This document shows, one piece after another, positions 1-8,792 of a DNA stretch of 64,000 nucleotides. The number at the start of each line of letters is the position of its first letter. Within the stretch, counting starts at the first letter, position 1. Source of the stretch: Acidihalobacter sp. (GTDB lineage Bacteria > Pseudomonadota > Gammaproteobacteria > DSM-5130 > Acidihalobacteraceae); contig JALUXU010000015.1 in NCBI GenBank assembly GCA_027013225.1, positions 1 to 64,000 of the forward strand, given 5' to 3'. Below the pieces are notes generated by a model. It searched no databases, had not been told where the DNA came from, and was given only the letters and a program-made list of their open reading frames with translations. A program made the position numbers and the translations under genes.

Positions 1-43
1 GGAATGTCATCAGCGGATAAGGAATGTTCGCACCGGTTCCCGT

Positions 44-77
44 AAGGCCCCATTGGCAAGGACGCTGGTGGGGCCTT
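44..77. repeat. Hairpin downstream of the HEAT-repeat gene
   Basis: A perfect 9-bp inverted repeat, AAGGCCCCA at 44-52 and TGGGGCCTT at 69-77, encloses a 16-nt loop. It starts 15 bases past the stop of the leftward HEAT-repeat gene, so it could help end that transcript. No T-run follows the stem on the minus strand, so it is not a canonical intrinsic terminator. The remaining bases 1-91 show nothing else. Confidence 0.35.
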
Positions 78-91
78 GTCACCTCTGGGGA

Positions 92-685
92 TCAGGCGTC
101 AAGGGGGTGGATACCTTGGCGCTTACCCAGCAAACGCGCTACACCCTGCCGAATTTGCAAATCTTTCGCACTCGCGCGATTAATCAGCTCTGGGAGCAGG
201 GTTTCGTCAGCTATTTTTTCCAAGAGCACGAAAGCCAGGTGCCGGTCGGAAAGATCCAAGGCGCCAAGCCGGCGTAAAAGGGCATGGCCATCTATTTGAT
301 CTACATGGGCAGATAGAACATCCAGCAACGCTGTTTTCGGCATGCTTGGGTCATCAAGGTATTCGAGCAAAAGATTAGGGTCAAAACGCTGATTGGTCGA
401 CAAAATTTCAACGATGGCTGGCACTGTTCTCAGTTCATTGTCCCGCAATGTCCGGCAAAAAGCATTCAGCGTCATGTTATCCACAATATGGTGTAAGAGC
501 TTTTCCAATCGGGTTTTGTCTGCCTGAGAGGAAAGCGTGAACATCTGCAGGAGTCGCGGTACGGCAATATCCGCTGAATCTTTGAGTTTTAGAAGTGTTT
601 TCCGAGCTTCTTGACTCTTGAATTCAGACAGCGCCAACGCTCGGTTTATGTTTCGTTCAGCACGGAAATCACGGAACAGCTTCAT
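92..685 (-). CDS. HEAT-repeat domain protein, function unknown
   Basis: This 197-residue protein consists of consecutive amphipathic helix pairs rich in Leu and Ala (for example LLEYLDDPSMPKTALLDVLS and ALDLSDRHLAFVLLEKIAD). That pattern fits an alpha-helical HEAT-like solenoid, a fold that usually binds proteins. No signal peptide, membrane span or catalytic motif is visible. The ATG at 683-685 is preceded by a good AGAGAGG ribosome-binding site. It stands alone, divergent from the 2OG oxygenase gene across a 466-bp AT-rich spacer. A perfect DnaA box, TTATCCACA, lies inside the gene at 477-485. The assignment is by fold only. Confidence 0.7.
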   Translation of the reverse strand: MKLFRDFRAERNINRALALSEFKSQEARKTLLKLKDSADIAVPRLLQMFTLSSQADKTRLEKLLHHIVDNMTLNAFCRTLRDNELRTVPAIVEILSTNQRFDPNLLLEYLDDPSMPKTALLDVLSAHVDQIDGHALLRRLGALDLSDRHLAFVLLEKIADETLLPELINRASAKDLQIRQGVARLLGKRQGIHPLDA

Positions 686-1151
686 CCATGGCCTCTCTGA
701 ACTAAATCCATATGCAAATGTTTTCCTTGAATTGTTTGTGGATTTTCACAAGATTAAACTAAGCTTACCGCATTTCCCTGAAGAGAGTGCGCTTGAACGC
801 ACGAGTTAAGTAAAAATCTAATGGTTTTCAGACGATTTCTAAAACTATATTGTTTTTAAAAATAAAATAATAGTTGTTTTAGAGTACGCCAATGCTTGTT
901 GACAACTTAAAAAAATATAACGTTATTATGATGTTCTATAAATAAACCTGACAGCTAACCACCGTCTGAAGATCTGAATCTGCTGTGGATAAGTTGTATA
1001 TGAATAAAGTGAAAAGAAGTTCTGGTTTTTTATCCAATGCTTTTCCACAGGATCTTGGACGTGATATCAACGAACTTTTATGTCACTCGCTTATAATGTG
1101 CGCTCCACGGTTGGTAAGACGCTATTCAAGCGATTATTAGGAGTGTAGGGG
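686..1151. other. AT-rich divergent spacer with DnaA-box cluster; candidate replication origin
   Basis: This 466-bp gene-free stretch contains a perfect DnaA box in reverse (TGTGGATAA, 984-992), TTTTCCACA at 1041-1049 (8 of 9 matches), TTATCCAAT at 1030-1038 (7 of 9) and TGTGGATTT at 737-745 (7 of 9). Another perfect box lies at 477-485 in the adjoining gene. Bases about 840-960 are almost all A/T and could act as a DNA-unwinding element. A sigma70-like pair, TTGACA at 899-904 and TATTAT at 924-929 (19-bp spacing), points right toward the oxygenase gene, so part of the region may simply be promoter. The origin call is inference; dnaA itself lies 23 kb away. Confidence 0.4.
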
Positions 1152-1895
1152 ATGGATTACATAAATGACCGGGTAATGCAGTCCTTGATAAGGGATGCTG
1201 AAAGTTTCCAAACCACCCACCCTTATCCGCATCAAACGATAGAAGGATTTTTAAGACCTGAAGCATTCGAGCGTTTGTGTAAAGACGCGCCTTCACAGGA
1301 AATCATGACAAAAGAAAATCGAAAGCGGGCGTATGGGCAAAAAACGCATGAACGTCTCAGCCTTCAGGTCCTGCCTCGCACAGAGAATCAGATTTCAACG
1401 AGTTGGCGGCAATTCATTGCGGAATTGCGAAGCCCTGAGTATCTTCAGTTTTTGAAGACGATGCTCGGAGTGAAACCCATGACGCCTGTCGTTTTGAGCA
1501 TGCATTGGCATTACGCGCCGGCGGGTGCGTCTGTTTCTCCCCACACGGACGCGCGCCGCAAGTTGGGTTCACATATTTTTTATTTGAATACACCTGAAGA
1601 TTGGGATGAATCATGGGGTGGCCAGACGCTGGTTCTCGATGACGGTGGACGCTTTAAACGACACTCCGCCCCGGATTTCGATCAGTTCAAAGAGGTGGCC
1701 GCTTCCCGGGTGTTGGGAAATTCCAGTTTTCTATTTGCCCAGACCGCCCGTTCATGGCATGCCGTAAGAGAGTTGCGCTGTCCTCCTGATCGTTTGCGGA
1801 AAGTTTTCATCGTGGTGGCGAATCGACTTTCTTTTCAGGTGTTGTCGCGGCGCTTGCGGCGTAAGGATGCCGATGGTTTTCCATTGTATAAGTGA
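1152..1895 (+). CDS. 2OG-Fe(II) oxygenase (prolyl-4-hydroxylase-like fold)
   Basis: The 247-residue protein carries the signature of 2-oxoglutarate/Fe(II) dioxygenases. There is an H-x-D pair in SPHTDARRKLG near residue 130, a jelly-roll segment WGGQTLVLDD, a distal iron-binding His in SWHAVREL near residue 200, and a following basic residue in RKVFIVV suited to hold 2-oxoglutarate. The family hydroxylates proteins or small molecules; the substrate here is unknown. The ATG follows AGGAGTGTAGGGG. It converges on the phosphatase gene with only 8 bp between stops. No signal peptide is seen, so it is probably cytoplasmic. Confidence 0.75.
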   Translation: MDYINDRVMQSLIRDAESFQTTHPYPHQTIEGFLRPEAFERLCKDAPSQEIMTKENRKRAYGQKTHERLSLQVLPRTENQISTSWRQFIAELRSPEYLQFLKTMLGVKPMTPVVLSMHWHYAPAGASVSPHTDARRKLGSHIFYLNTPEDWDESWGGQTLVLDDGGRFKRHSAPDFDQFKEVAASRVLGNSSFLFAQTARSWHAVRELRCPPDRLRKVFIVVANRLSFQVLSRRLRRKDADGFPLYK

Positions 1896-1903
1896 TGAAA
1901 ACT

Positions 1904-2554
1904 TCATTCTCTCCGCAGTAGGCGGTCTACGAGACTGTCCAGCCAGGGATTGCTGCTGAAACTCCCGCGTACGTCGTCTTGGCGGTATTGTTGACTGATC
2001 CAATCTTCCAGACTGAGATTCCGTTCCGATCGGGCTGCCAGATAACAATCGAAAAAATGATCGAGCAGGCCCGTTTTCGCCCAGCGATAATGCCAATAAG
2101 GCCAGAGTCGTAGCTGCCGGGTTTTTTCTATGGGCACGTTCTCGACCCAATGTAGATACAGAGTGGACATGAAGCCGGCCCGATCGGCGCCCGACATGCA
2201 ATGGAACAAGGCGGGGTATTCGATCTTCTCCAGCAGGGATTTGATGTCGAGCAGTAACTCGGGGCGATGAGTGTCCCTGGATGAAAGCCTGAGATCGATA
2301 TGCGCCACTCCTTCGCGCGCGCAGACTTCGCGTTCCATGATCAATGAGGGCGTATCGATGGGGCCGCGCAGATTGATTACGGTGCGAAGGCCATAGCGGT
2401 GTATCTTGCGTTTGAGAATCCACGGGGGGAGCTGGCCAGAACGAAACGCCTGCCGACCGACGGCATGAAAGTTGTGCGTCAAAAGCAAGCGAACCCAGCC
2501 ATGTTCCTTGAACATGGCGCCCAGCTGGTTTTTTGCGCGACGAAGAGATGACAT
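1904..2554 (-). CDS. Dual-specificity/tyrosine phosphatase family protein
   Basis: The protein contains the cysteine phosphatase P-loop HCMSGADRAGF, matching H-C-x5-R, in its middle. An upstream segment GLRTVINLRGP is typical of the atypical dual-specificity phosphatases (Siw14/PTP-like fold) that start from a conserved beta-strand. Substrates in this family include phosphoproteins, inositol phosphates and phospho-sugars, so the substrate cannot be told. I chose the ATG at 2554 (216 aa); an in-frame GTG at 2584 would add 10 residues but has no ribosome-binding site. The gene is divergent from glnE and close to a large LPS locus, which makes a glycoconjugate-linked role possible but unproven. 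Confidence 0.7.
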   Translation of the reverse strand: MSSLRRAKNQLGAMFKEHGWVRLLLTHNFHAVGRQAFRSGQLPPWILKRKIHRYGLRTVINLRGPIDTPSLIMEREVCAREGVAHIDLRLSSRDTHRPELLLDIKSLLEKIEYPALFHCMSGADRAGFMSTLYLHWVENVPIEKTRQLRLWPYWHYRWAKTGLLDHFFDCYLAARSERNLSLEDWISQQYRQDDVRGSFSSNPWLDSLVDRLLRRE

Positions 2555-2681
2555 GATCGATTCCGAAGAGTGCGGATGAATCACATTCTATAGAGGCGCT
2601 AAGGAATAGGCCCGCTTTCGATCTTTTTTCGAGGTGCCTATCAATTTCATTGTGATCGTACTGGCTGCTAATCTTTCCTCT

Positions 2682-5549
2682 ATGGCCAAAACACTTCCAT
2701 CGCCTCTGTGGCGTATTTTTGCAAATCGCTGGCAATCGTTCGAGGACAAACTTCGTACGCAAGGCCTCGGCTTTCCCCGGATTTTACCGGCAAGTTTGCC
2801 TATGGTTTGGGCGACGAGTGATTTTGTGGCCGATTTTTGCTTACGCTATCCCACGGCCTTTTTTTTCCTGATAGAAAGTGGACGGCTTTTTCGCCAGTGT
2901 TCGCACGAAGAACTGTCCTCCTTGGCGAAGCAAGCCCTCAGTGAGGCCGAGGATGAGGCTGGTTTCAAGCGTCTTTTGCGTCGTTTTCGCCATCAAGAAC
3001 TGGCACGTATCGCTTGGCGCGATCTGACTGGAGAAGCCAATCTGGATGAAGTTTTGACGACACTTTCCTCGCTGGCGGAAATATGCGTAGAAAGTGCTCT
3101 GAGGTTCGCCGAAATATTGCTAGAACCCCGTTTTGGGTTTCCTCGCGACGCAAATGGCCAAGCCGCGCGACTCACCGTATTAGCCATGGGCAAACTGGGT
3201 GGGAAAGAACTTAATTTTTCCTCGGACATCGATATTGTGTTTGCATTTTCCGATGGCGCCGCCACATATGGCTCCCGAATGCTTGACCGTCAAAGCTATT
3301 TCATCCGTCTCGGGCAGATACTGATTGGTTTGCTTTCAGCGCCCACGGAGGATGGACTGGCCTATCGGGTGGATATGCGCTTGCGGCCTTTTGGCGATGC
3401 AGGGCCTTTGGCGATGAGCTTTGATGCGATGGAGGAGTACTATCAGCGCCATGGCAGGGAATGGGAGCGCTATGCCTTGATCAAGGCGCGACCGATTGCC
3501 GGAGATATCGAAGCAGGGCGGCGCTTGTTGGAGCGCCTGCGGCCTTTTATCTACAGACGCTATCTCGACTATGGCGCTTTTGCTGCGTTGCGCGAAATGA
3601 AAGGGTTGATTGATCAGCAGGCGGCGCGCAAAGACAAGCTGAATGACATAAAACTTTCTGCCGGCGGTATCCGCGAGGTCGAATTCATCGCCCAGGTGTT
3701 TCAACTCGTGCGCGGCGGCCGCGATCCAGGCCTGCAAACGTCCGGATTGAGGGAAACGTTAGCATGCGAGGCCGAGCGTGGGTTGCTGCCTGATTGGGAG
3801 GAAGCTGAGCTTCAGTCCGCCTATGTTTTTCTACGTCGCGTGGAAAACCGCTTGCAAATGATGTCTGATCAGCAAATTCATGCCCTGCCAAAAGACGAAC
3901 TGGGGCGTCTGCGCCTCGCTTGGAGCATGGGGTACGGAGAGAATTGGAACGCTTTTGCCAAGGCGCTGGAGACTCACATGCACCGGGTGCATGCCCATTT
4001 TCAGCAGACATTCGCCTCACCGCAGATTGTTGATTCCGCCAACGATACCCAAAAATCGATCGCAGTTTGGCAGGCTGGAGACGAACACGCTATCGCTGAA
4101 ATACTCAATGGGTTGGGATATGCCAAAGCTGCGCACAGCGCCGCCAAGCTCGTCGCAGTGCGCGAAAGCCGCAGCGTGCAAGGTCTGGGCGAAATGGGCT
4201 GGCAACGCATCAGTCGCCTCATGCCCTTGTTGATCAGAGCCGCGGCCGCCCAGAATGCTCCGGATATCGCCCTGGAGCGGTCACTGAAGGTGATCCAGTC
4301 GGTGGCAAGCCGCTCGGTGTACCTGGCTCTGCTGGCGGAAAATCCCTTGGTCTTGTCGCAACTGGTCAAGCTGTGTGCGGCCAGTCCTTGGATCAGCCAG
4401 AGACTGGCGTCCATGCCGCTGTTGCTCGATGATCTGCTGGATCCACGGCTTCTGTATGCGCCGCCGGATCGAATCGGCCTGGCTCAGGCGCTGAAGGTCG
4501 AGCTCACTGATATCGAGGAGGATGATCTCGAAGCGGTCATGGACTGTCTGCGCCATTTCAAGGAATCCCAGGTTCTCAAAGTGGCCGCGGCCGACATTAT
4601 GGACGCGCTCCCTTTGATGCAGGTCAGTGATCATCTGACCTGGATCGCAGAGGTCATTCTCAAAGAGGTGGCGGCCATCGCGCGAGCCGATCTGTCTCGT
4701 CGTCACGGTGAGCCCCGACTCGCCGATGGTCGGCCTGCCGGTTTTGGAGTGATCGGCTACGGTAAGCTCGGTGGTTTGGAAATGGGCTATGGCTCCGATC
4801 TCGATCTGGTGTTTCTTTACGAAAGTGAGGATCTGGCCGCCAGCACCGATGGGGCGCGGCCTTTGGAAGCTCCGGTTTTCTTTGCTCGTTTGGCTCAACG
4901 TATTGCCCATATGCTCACCGCATATACCCCGGCAGGCAAATTGTATGAGGTTGATATCCGCTTGCGTCCCAGTGGTGCATCCGGTCTGTTGGTGAGCACG
5001 CTCCCTGCATTTGCTTTCTATCAGGCCGAGAAAGCATGGACATGGGAGCATCAGGCACTGGTGCGGGCACGATTCGTTGCAGGCGATGCCCGGGTGGGCC
5101 AACATTTTGACGCCATCCGGCGTGAGGTTCTGGCCCGCCCGCGCGATGTGGCTGAATTGCGTGAGGCGGTGCGAAAGATGCGTGAACGCATGTGGCGCGA
5201 ACTGGGAAATCCCGATCCGGAGAAATTCGATCTGAAAAAAGATCCCGGTGGTATCGCCGACATCGAATTTCTGGTGCAATATAAGGTCTTGGCGCATGCC
5301 TGCGAGTGTGATGAACTGCTAGGCTATACCGACACGATACGTTTGCTGGAGCAGTTGGCCAAGCATGGTTTTCTGCCGGCAGAGGATGCCGGATTTTTGG
5401 CCGAGGCATACAAGACACTGCGTGACCGGATTCATGCCTTGACATTGCAGGATCAGCCAAGCGTGGTTTCGGCGGATGAATTTCAACACCTGCGTGAGCG
5501 CGTGGGCAGAATTTGGAAGGCATGCTTCGATCCGGGCAATACACCTTGA
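2682..5549 (+). CDS. glnE: Glutamine synthetase adenylyltransferase/adenylyl-removing enzyme
   Basis: GlnE adenylylates and deadenylylates glutamine synthetase in response to PII signals and so tunes ammonia assimilation. Two nucleotidyltransferase halves are evident: the deadenylylating half with GKLGGKELNFSSDID near residue 169, and the adenylylating half with GYGKLGGLEMGYGSDLD near residue 691. Both keep the paired acidic residues. From the ATG at 2682 the protein has 955 residues, close to the family norm; a GTG at 2634 would extend it by 16 residues with no clearer ribosome-binding site. ilvE follows at once, within about 30 bp. Confidence 0.96.
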   Translation: MAKTLPSPLWRIFANRWQSFEDKLRTQGLGFPRILPASLPMVWATSDFVADFCLRYPTAFFFLIESGRLFRQCSHEELSSLAKQALSEAEDEAGFKRLLRRFRHQELARIAWRDLTGEANLDEVLTTLSSLAEICVESALRFAEILLEPRFGFPRDANGQAARLTVLAMGKLGGKELNFSSDIDIVFAFSDGAATYGSRMLDRQSYFIRLGQILIGLLSAPTEDGLAYRVDMRLRPFGDAGPLAMSFDAMEEYYQRHGREWERYALIKARPIAGDIEAGRRLLERLRPFIYRRYLDYGAFAALREMKGLIDQQAARKDKLNDIKLSAGGIREVEFIAQVFQLVRGGRDPGLQTSGLRETLACEAERGLLPDWEEAELQSAYVFLRRVENRLQMMSDQQIHALPKDELGRLRLAWSMGYGENWNAFAKALETHMHRVHAHFQQTFASPQIVDSANDTQKSIAVWQAGDEHAIAEILNGLGYAKAAHSAAKLVAVRESRSVQGLGEMGWQRISRLMPLLIRAAAAQNAPDIALERSLKVIQSVASRSVYLALLAENPLVLSQLVKLCAASPWISQRLASMPLLLDDLLDPRLLYAPPDRIGLAQALKVELTDIEEDDLEAVMDCLRHFKESQVLKVAAADIMDALPLMQVSDHLTWIAEVILKEVAAIARADLSRRHGEPRLADGRPAGFGVIGYGKLGGLEMGYGSDLDLVFLYESEDLAASTDGARPLEAPVFFARLAQRIAHMLTAYTPAGKLYEVDIRLRPSGASGLLVSTLPAFAFYQAEKAWTWEHQALVRARFVAGDARVGQHFDAIRREVLARPRDVAELREAVRKMRERMWRELGNPDPEKFDLKKDPGGIADIEFLVQYKVLAHACECDELLGYTDTIRLLEQLAKHGFLPAEDAGFLAEAYKTLRDRIHALTLQDQPSVVSADEFQHLRERVGRIWKACFDPGNTP

Positions 5550-5576
5550 GATGAACTTATTTTGGAGATGGCGACG

Positions 5577-6497
5577 ATGGCGATGGATGACCGTGACGGT
5601 CTGATCTGGATGGATGGAGAATGGTTGCCCTGGCGCGAGGCCAAGGTGCATGTATTGACTCATACCCTGCATTACGGCATGGGCGTATTCGAAGGTGTGC
5701 GTGCCTATGCCACCGAACACGGGCCGGCGATCTTCCGCCTCGATGATCATACGCGCCGCCTGTTCAATTCGGCCAAGATTGTGGGCATGTCCATCCCTTT
5801 TTCCTATGAAGACATACGCCGCGCCCAGCTCGATATGGTGCGGGAGAACAAGCTGGCCAGCGCTTATATACGCCCGATGTGTTTCTATGGTTCGGAAAGC
5901 ATGGGGCTGCATGCAGACCATCTGAAAGTGCATTGCATCGTCGCCGCCTGGGAATGGGGTTCTTATCTAGGCAAGGAAAACATGGAGCGCGGCATTCGTG
6001 TCAAGGTGTCCTCTTTTTCTAGGCATCATGTCAACGTGAATATGTGCCGGGCCAAATCCAATGGCAGTTACATGAACTCGCTGCTGGCGGTCCAGGACGC
6101 CACCGCCTGCGGCTATGACGAAGCCCTGCTGCTCGATACAGAAGGTTATGTGGCGGAAGGCAGCGGAGAGAACATATTCATCGTCCATGATGGCGTGCTT
6201 TATACGCCCGACTTAACTTCTGCACTCGATGGCATTACGCGGCGCACTATTTTCGCCTTGGCCGAGGAACTTGGTATTTCGGTGCGTGAAAAGCGCATTA
6301 CCCGCGATGAAGTCTATATCGCCGATGAGGCATTTTTCACCGGTACGGCGGCCGAAGTGACCCCTATCCGCGAAGTAGATGGCCGTCCTATAGGCGAAGG
6401 CGGGCGCGGACCGATTACCGAACAGCTCCAGAGCCGCTATTTTGACCTGGTGCATGGACGGTTGGACACGCATCAGCAATGGTTGACCCATGTCTGA
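5577..6497 (+). CDS. ilvE: Branched-chain amino acid aminotransferase
   Basis: This fold-type IV PLP enzyme interconverts leucine, isoleucine and valine with their 2-oxo acids. Seen in the sequence are HYGMGVFEGVRAY near the N-terminus, the PLP lysine in NMCRAKSNGSY at about residue 160, and EGSGENIFIV. The length (about 306 aa) is typical. TTGGAG at 5562-5567 serves as ribosome-binding site for the ATG at 5577; TTG 5562, ATG 5568 and ATG 5583 are in frame but worse spaced or without gain. It lies just behind glnE, giving a nitrogen-metabolism pair, and overlaps the next gene by 8 bp. Confidence 0.95.
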   Translation: MAMDDRDGLIWMDGEWLPWREAKVHVLTHTLHYGMGVFEGVRAYATEHGPAIFRLDDHTRRLFNSAKIVGMSIPFSYEDIRRAQLDMVRENKLASAYIRPMCFYGSESMGLHADHLKVHCIVAAWEWGSYLGKENMERGIRVKVSSFSRHHVNVNMCRAKSNGSYMNSLLAVQDATACGYDEALLLDTEGYVAEGSGENIFIVHDGVLYTPDLTSALDGITRRTIFALAEELGISVREKRITRDEVYIADEAFFTGTAAEVTPIREVDGRPIGEGGRGPITEQLQSRYFDLVHGRLDTHQQWLTHV

Positions 6498-6699
6498 GCG
6501 TTCCAGCGCCTCTGCGGCCGCATGCATAAAACTCGAGGCAAATAATCTCCCGCTGCGTTGCCCACTACCTGGCAGCGCTTTGTGGAGTGCTCATCCGCGC
6601 GTATTTCTGCCGATCGAGTCGGCACCCGCCGAAGCCGACGGGATGCGGCATTGGCGCTGTCCTTATTGCGGTACGGAATACATGCTCGCGGCCTCTTGA
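6490..6699 (+). CDS. Small zinc-finger protein, CHCC type
   Basis: This 69-residue protein has Cys in LPLRCPLPG, His in SAHPRVFLPI and the pair CPYCGTEY near the C-terminus. That Cys-His-Cys-Cys spacing matches the CHCC zinc-finger family, also found in the NDUFS6 subunit of mitochondrial complex I. Bacterial members are small proteins of unclear role. It overlaps the end of ilvE by 8 bp, so it is probably translationally coupled to it, and sits directly upstream of waaF. The family is well supported, the function is not. Confidence 0.85.
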   Translation: MSERSSASAAACIKLEANNLPLRCPLPGSALWSAHPRVFLPIESAPAEADGMRHWRCPYCGTEYMLAAS

Positions 6700-6730
6700 A
6701 CAACTTCGTTTCCAAAGTAATCCTGCGGCC

Positions 6731-7762
6731 ATGAGCGACGGGGGGCAACGCGGCCTGATCGTAGGGCCGTCTTGGGTGGGCGACATGATCATGGCGCAAA
6801 GCTTGTTCGCGCTTTTGAAACGTCGCCAACCCGGGCTTTCAATCGACGTCCTCGCTCCGGAATGGACGCTCCCATTGCTCGAACGCATGCCCCAGGTGGA
6901 AGGATACATTCCGCTTGCCTTGGGGCATGGCCAGCTGGGTTTGAAATCCCGCTTTGAGCTGGGAAAATGGCTGCGCAAAAAATCATATGCCCAAGCCATC
7001 GTGCTGCCCAATTCCTTCAAGTCAGCGTTGATTCCCTGGTGGGCCAGGATTCCGCGGCGCACGGGGTATCGTGGCGAACAGCGCTACGGCCTGCTCAATG
7101 ACATGCGCCGGCTGGACACATCCCGTCTGCCGACCACGGTGCAGCGATTCGCCGCGCTCGCCTTGCCCGCTCACCATGATATCGATCTTTTGGATTGTCC
7201 GCGGCCGTCGCTTGCCAGCGACGCCGATCTTGGCTGTCGCACCCTGCGCCGCTTGGGTCTGGATGCCTCTCGCCCAGTGTTGGCCCTGTGTCCAGGCGCT
7301 GAATATGGCTCTGCCAAGCGTTGGCCGGCGAATTACTTCGCCGCTGTTGCCCGGCATTTCCAACAACGCGGCTGGCAGAGCTGGGTGTTTGGTTCCTCGC
7401 GTGATTCCGCCGCGGCCGAGGCGGTGTGCGCCGAAGCGGGCGCAGGATGCGTGAATCTCGCTGGCCGCACTTCTCTTGGCGAGGCCATCGATCTGATGGC
7501 GCAGGCGGGTGCCGTGGTCAGCAATGATTCCGGCCTGATGCACATGGCCGCCGCGCTCGACCGTCCGCTGGTGGCCGTATATGGGTCATCGGATCCAAAA
7601 TTTACTCCTCCCTTGTCATCCCGGGCGAAGGTGGAGCGGCTTGGTCTGCCTTGCAGCCCCTGTTTCGAGCGGGAATGCCCTTTAGGGCATCTTAAGTGTT
7701 TGCAAGAATTGCCGCCTGAACGCGTGATACATTCTCTCGAGCGATTGGTGAAAGCGGAATAA
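6731..7762 (+). CDS. waaF: ADP-heptose:LPS heptosyltransferase II
   Basis: WaaF adds the second L-glycero-D-manno-heptose to the inner core of lipopolysaccharide at the cytoplasmic face. This 343-residue GT9 protein shows the N-terminal GPSWVGDMIMAQSLF motif, the nucleotide-sugar segment SNDSGLMHMAAALDRP, the sequence YGSSDPKFTPPL typical of WaaF, and the cysteine-rich tail CSPCFERECPLGHLKC. The ATG at 6731 begins the conserved fold; an open frame extends further upstream but has no homology character and overlaps the zinc-finger gene. Its TAA abuts the waaC start. Confidence 0.94.
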   Translation: MSDGGQRGLIVGPSWVGDMIMAQSLFALLKRRQPGLSIDVLAPEWTLPLLERMPQVEGYIPLALGHGQLGLKSRFELGKWLRKKSYAQAIVLPNSFKSALIPWWARIPRRTGYRGEQRYGLLNDMRRLDTSRLPTTVQRFAALALPAHHDIDLLDCPRPSLASDADLGCRTLRRLGLDASRPVLALCPGAEYGSAKRWPANYFAAVARHFQQRGWQSWVFGSSRDSAAAEAVCAEAGAGCVNLAGRTSLGEAIDLMAQAGAVVSNDSGLMHMAAALDRPLVAVYGSSDPKFTPPLSSRAKVERLGLPCSPCFERECPLGHLKCLQELPPERVIHSLERLVKAE

Positions 7763-8791
7763 ATGCGCGTATTGCTGATAAAAATGTCTTCTCTGGGCGA
7801 TGTAGTGCATGCCTTGCCGGCACTTACCGATGCCTGGCATGCATTGCCTGGATTGCAGGTGGACTGGGTGGTCGAGGAGGGACTTGCGGAGGTTCCATCC
7901 TGGCATCCGGCGGTTGCTCGCGTCATTCCCATTGCTTTGCGGCGGTGGCGAAAAAACTGGTTGGACACGCGCATGGAGCGCCGCCTTTTCAGAGCGGCGG
8001 TGAAAGAAAGGCGATATGACATCGTGCTTGACGCCCAGGGATTGTTCAAGAGCGCGTGGGTCGGCCGTATGGCGCACGGCCAGCGGCGCGGCTTGTCGCC
8101 GCGTTCAGCCCGGGATTCCCTGGCCACCTTGAGCTATCATCAGCGGATTCCGGTGAGTTGGGAGCATCATGCCGTCGAACGCATGCGGCAACTGTTCGCC
8201 ACCGCCCTTGCCTATCCAAGACCCTCGACCGCTATCGATTACGGGCTTGATATGAAGCGTTTGCCGTTGCCTGTCAAGCACGGCGATATCGTGTTCTTGC
8301 ATGGAACCACCTGGCCGCATAAACACTGGCCAGAACAGTATTGGCAAAAGCTCGCCCGCCATGCCGAGGATGAAGGCTGGCGCGTGCTGATTCCTTGGGG
8401 CAGTAATGAAGAATATGAGCGTGCCAGGCGCATCGCCGCCTCTGCACCCAGGGCGGTGGAAGTATTGCCGCGCCTCGACCTGGCCCAACTGGCCGGCGTG
8501 ATGGCATCTGCGCGCGCGACCGTGGGCGTGGATACCGGTCTTGCCCATCTGGCGGCGGCGTTGGCAGTACCCACGCTGACTTTATACGGTCCGACACGCC
8601 CTGACCGCACCGGTACGTTTGGGGTGAATCAATGGCATCTTGCGGCTGAATTTTCCTGTGCCCCTTGCATGCAAAGGCGCTGCACCTATCGCGGCCCAGC
8701 CGAGTCGCGGCCGGCGTGTTTTGCTTCGCTGCCAGCGGGTCGTGTCTGGAGCGAGCTGCGGGATTTGATGGCGCAGACAAAGGAAGGCTGA
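7763..8791 (+). CDS. waaC: ADP-heptose:Kdo heptosyltransferase I
   Basis: WaaC transfers the first heptose onto Kdo of the LPS inner core. The 342-residue GT9 protein has the WaaC-type start RVLLIKMSSLGDVVHALPAL, the FLHGTTWPHKHWPE segment, and the sugar-nucleotide motif VDTGLAHLAAALAVP followed by LYGPTRPDRTG. The ATG directly follows the waaF stop with no gap, so the two are certainly co-transcribed. The GT2 gene begins one base after its stop. Confidence 0.94.
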   Translation: MRVLLIKMSSLGDVVHALPALTDAWHALPGLQVDWVVEEGLAEVPSWHPAVARVIPIALRRWRKNWLDTRMERRLFRAAVKERRYDIVLDAQGLFKSAWVGRMAHGQRRGLSPRSARDSLATLSYHQRIPVSWEHHAVERMRQLFATALAYPRPSTAIDYGLDMKRLPLPVKHGDIVFLHGTTWPHKHWPEQYWQKLARHAEDEGWRVLIPWGSNEEYERARRIAASAPRAVEVLPRLDLAQLAGVMASARATVGVDTGLAHLAAALAVPTLTLYGPTRPDRTGTFGVNQWHLAAEFSCAPCMQRRCTYRGPAESRPACFASLPAGRVWSELRDLMAQTKEG

Positions 8792-8792
8792 G

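Noticed and set aside
1752-2762. 336-codon minus-strand open frame spanning the oxygenase end, phosphatase and glnE start
   Set aside because: It runs out of phase through two genes with clear motifs, and its translation is low in structure and rich in Arg, Ser and His.
4281-5297. Long open frame of 338 codons on the minus strand inside glnE
   Set aside because: It is antisense to a full-length GlnE with all motifs, its translation has no recognisable domain, and it follows from the codon bias of the real gene.
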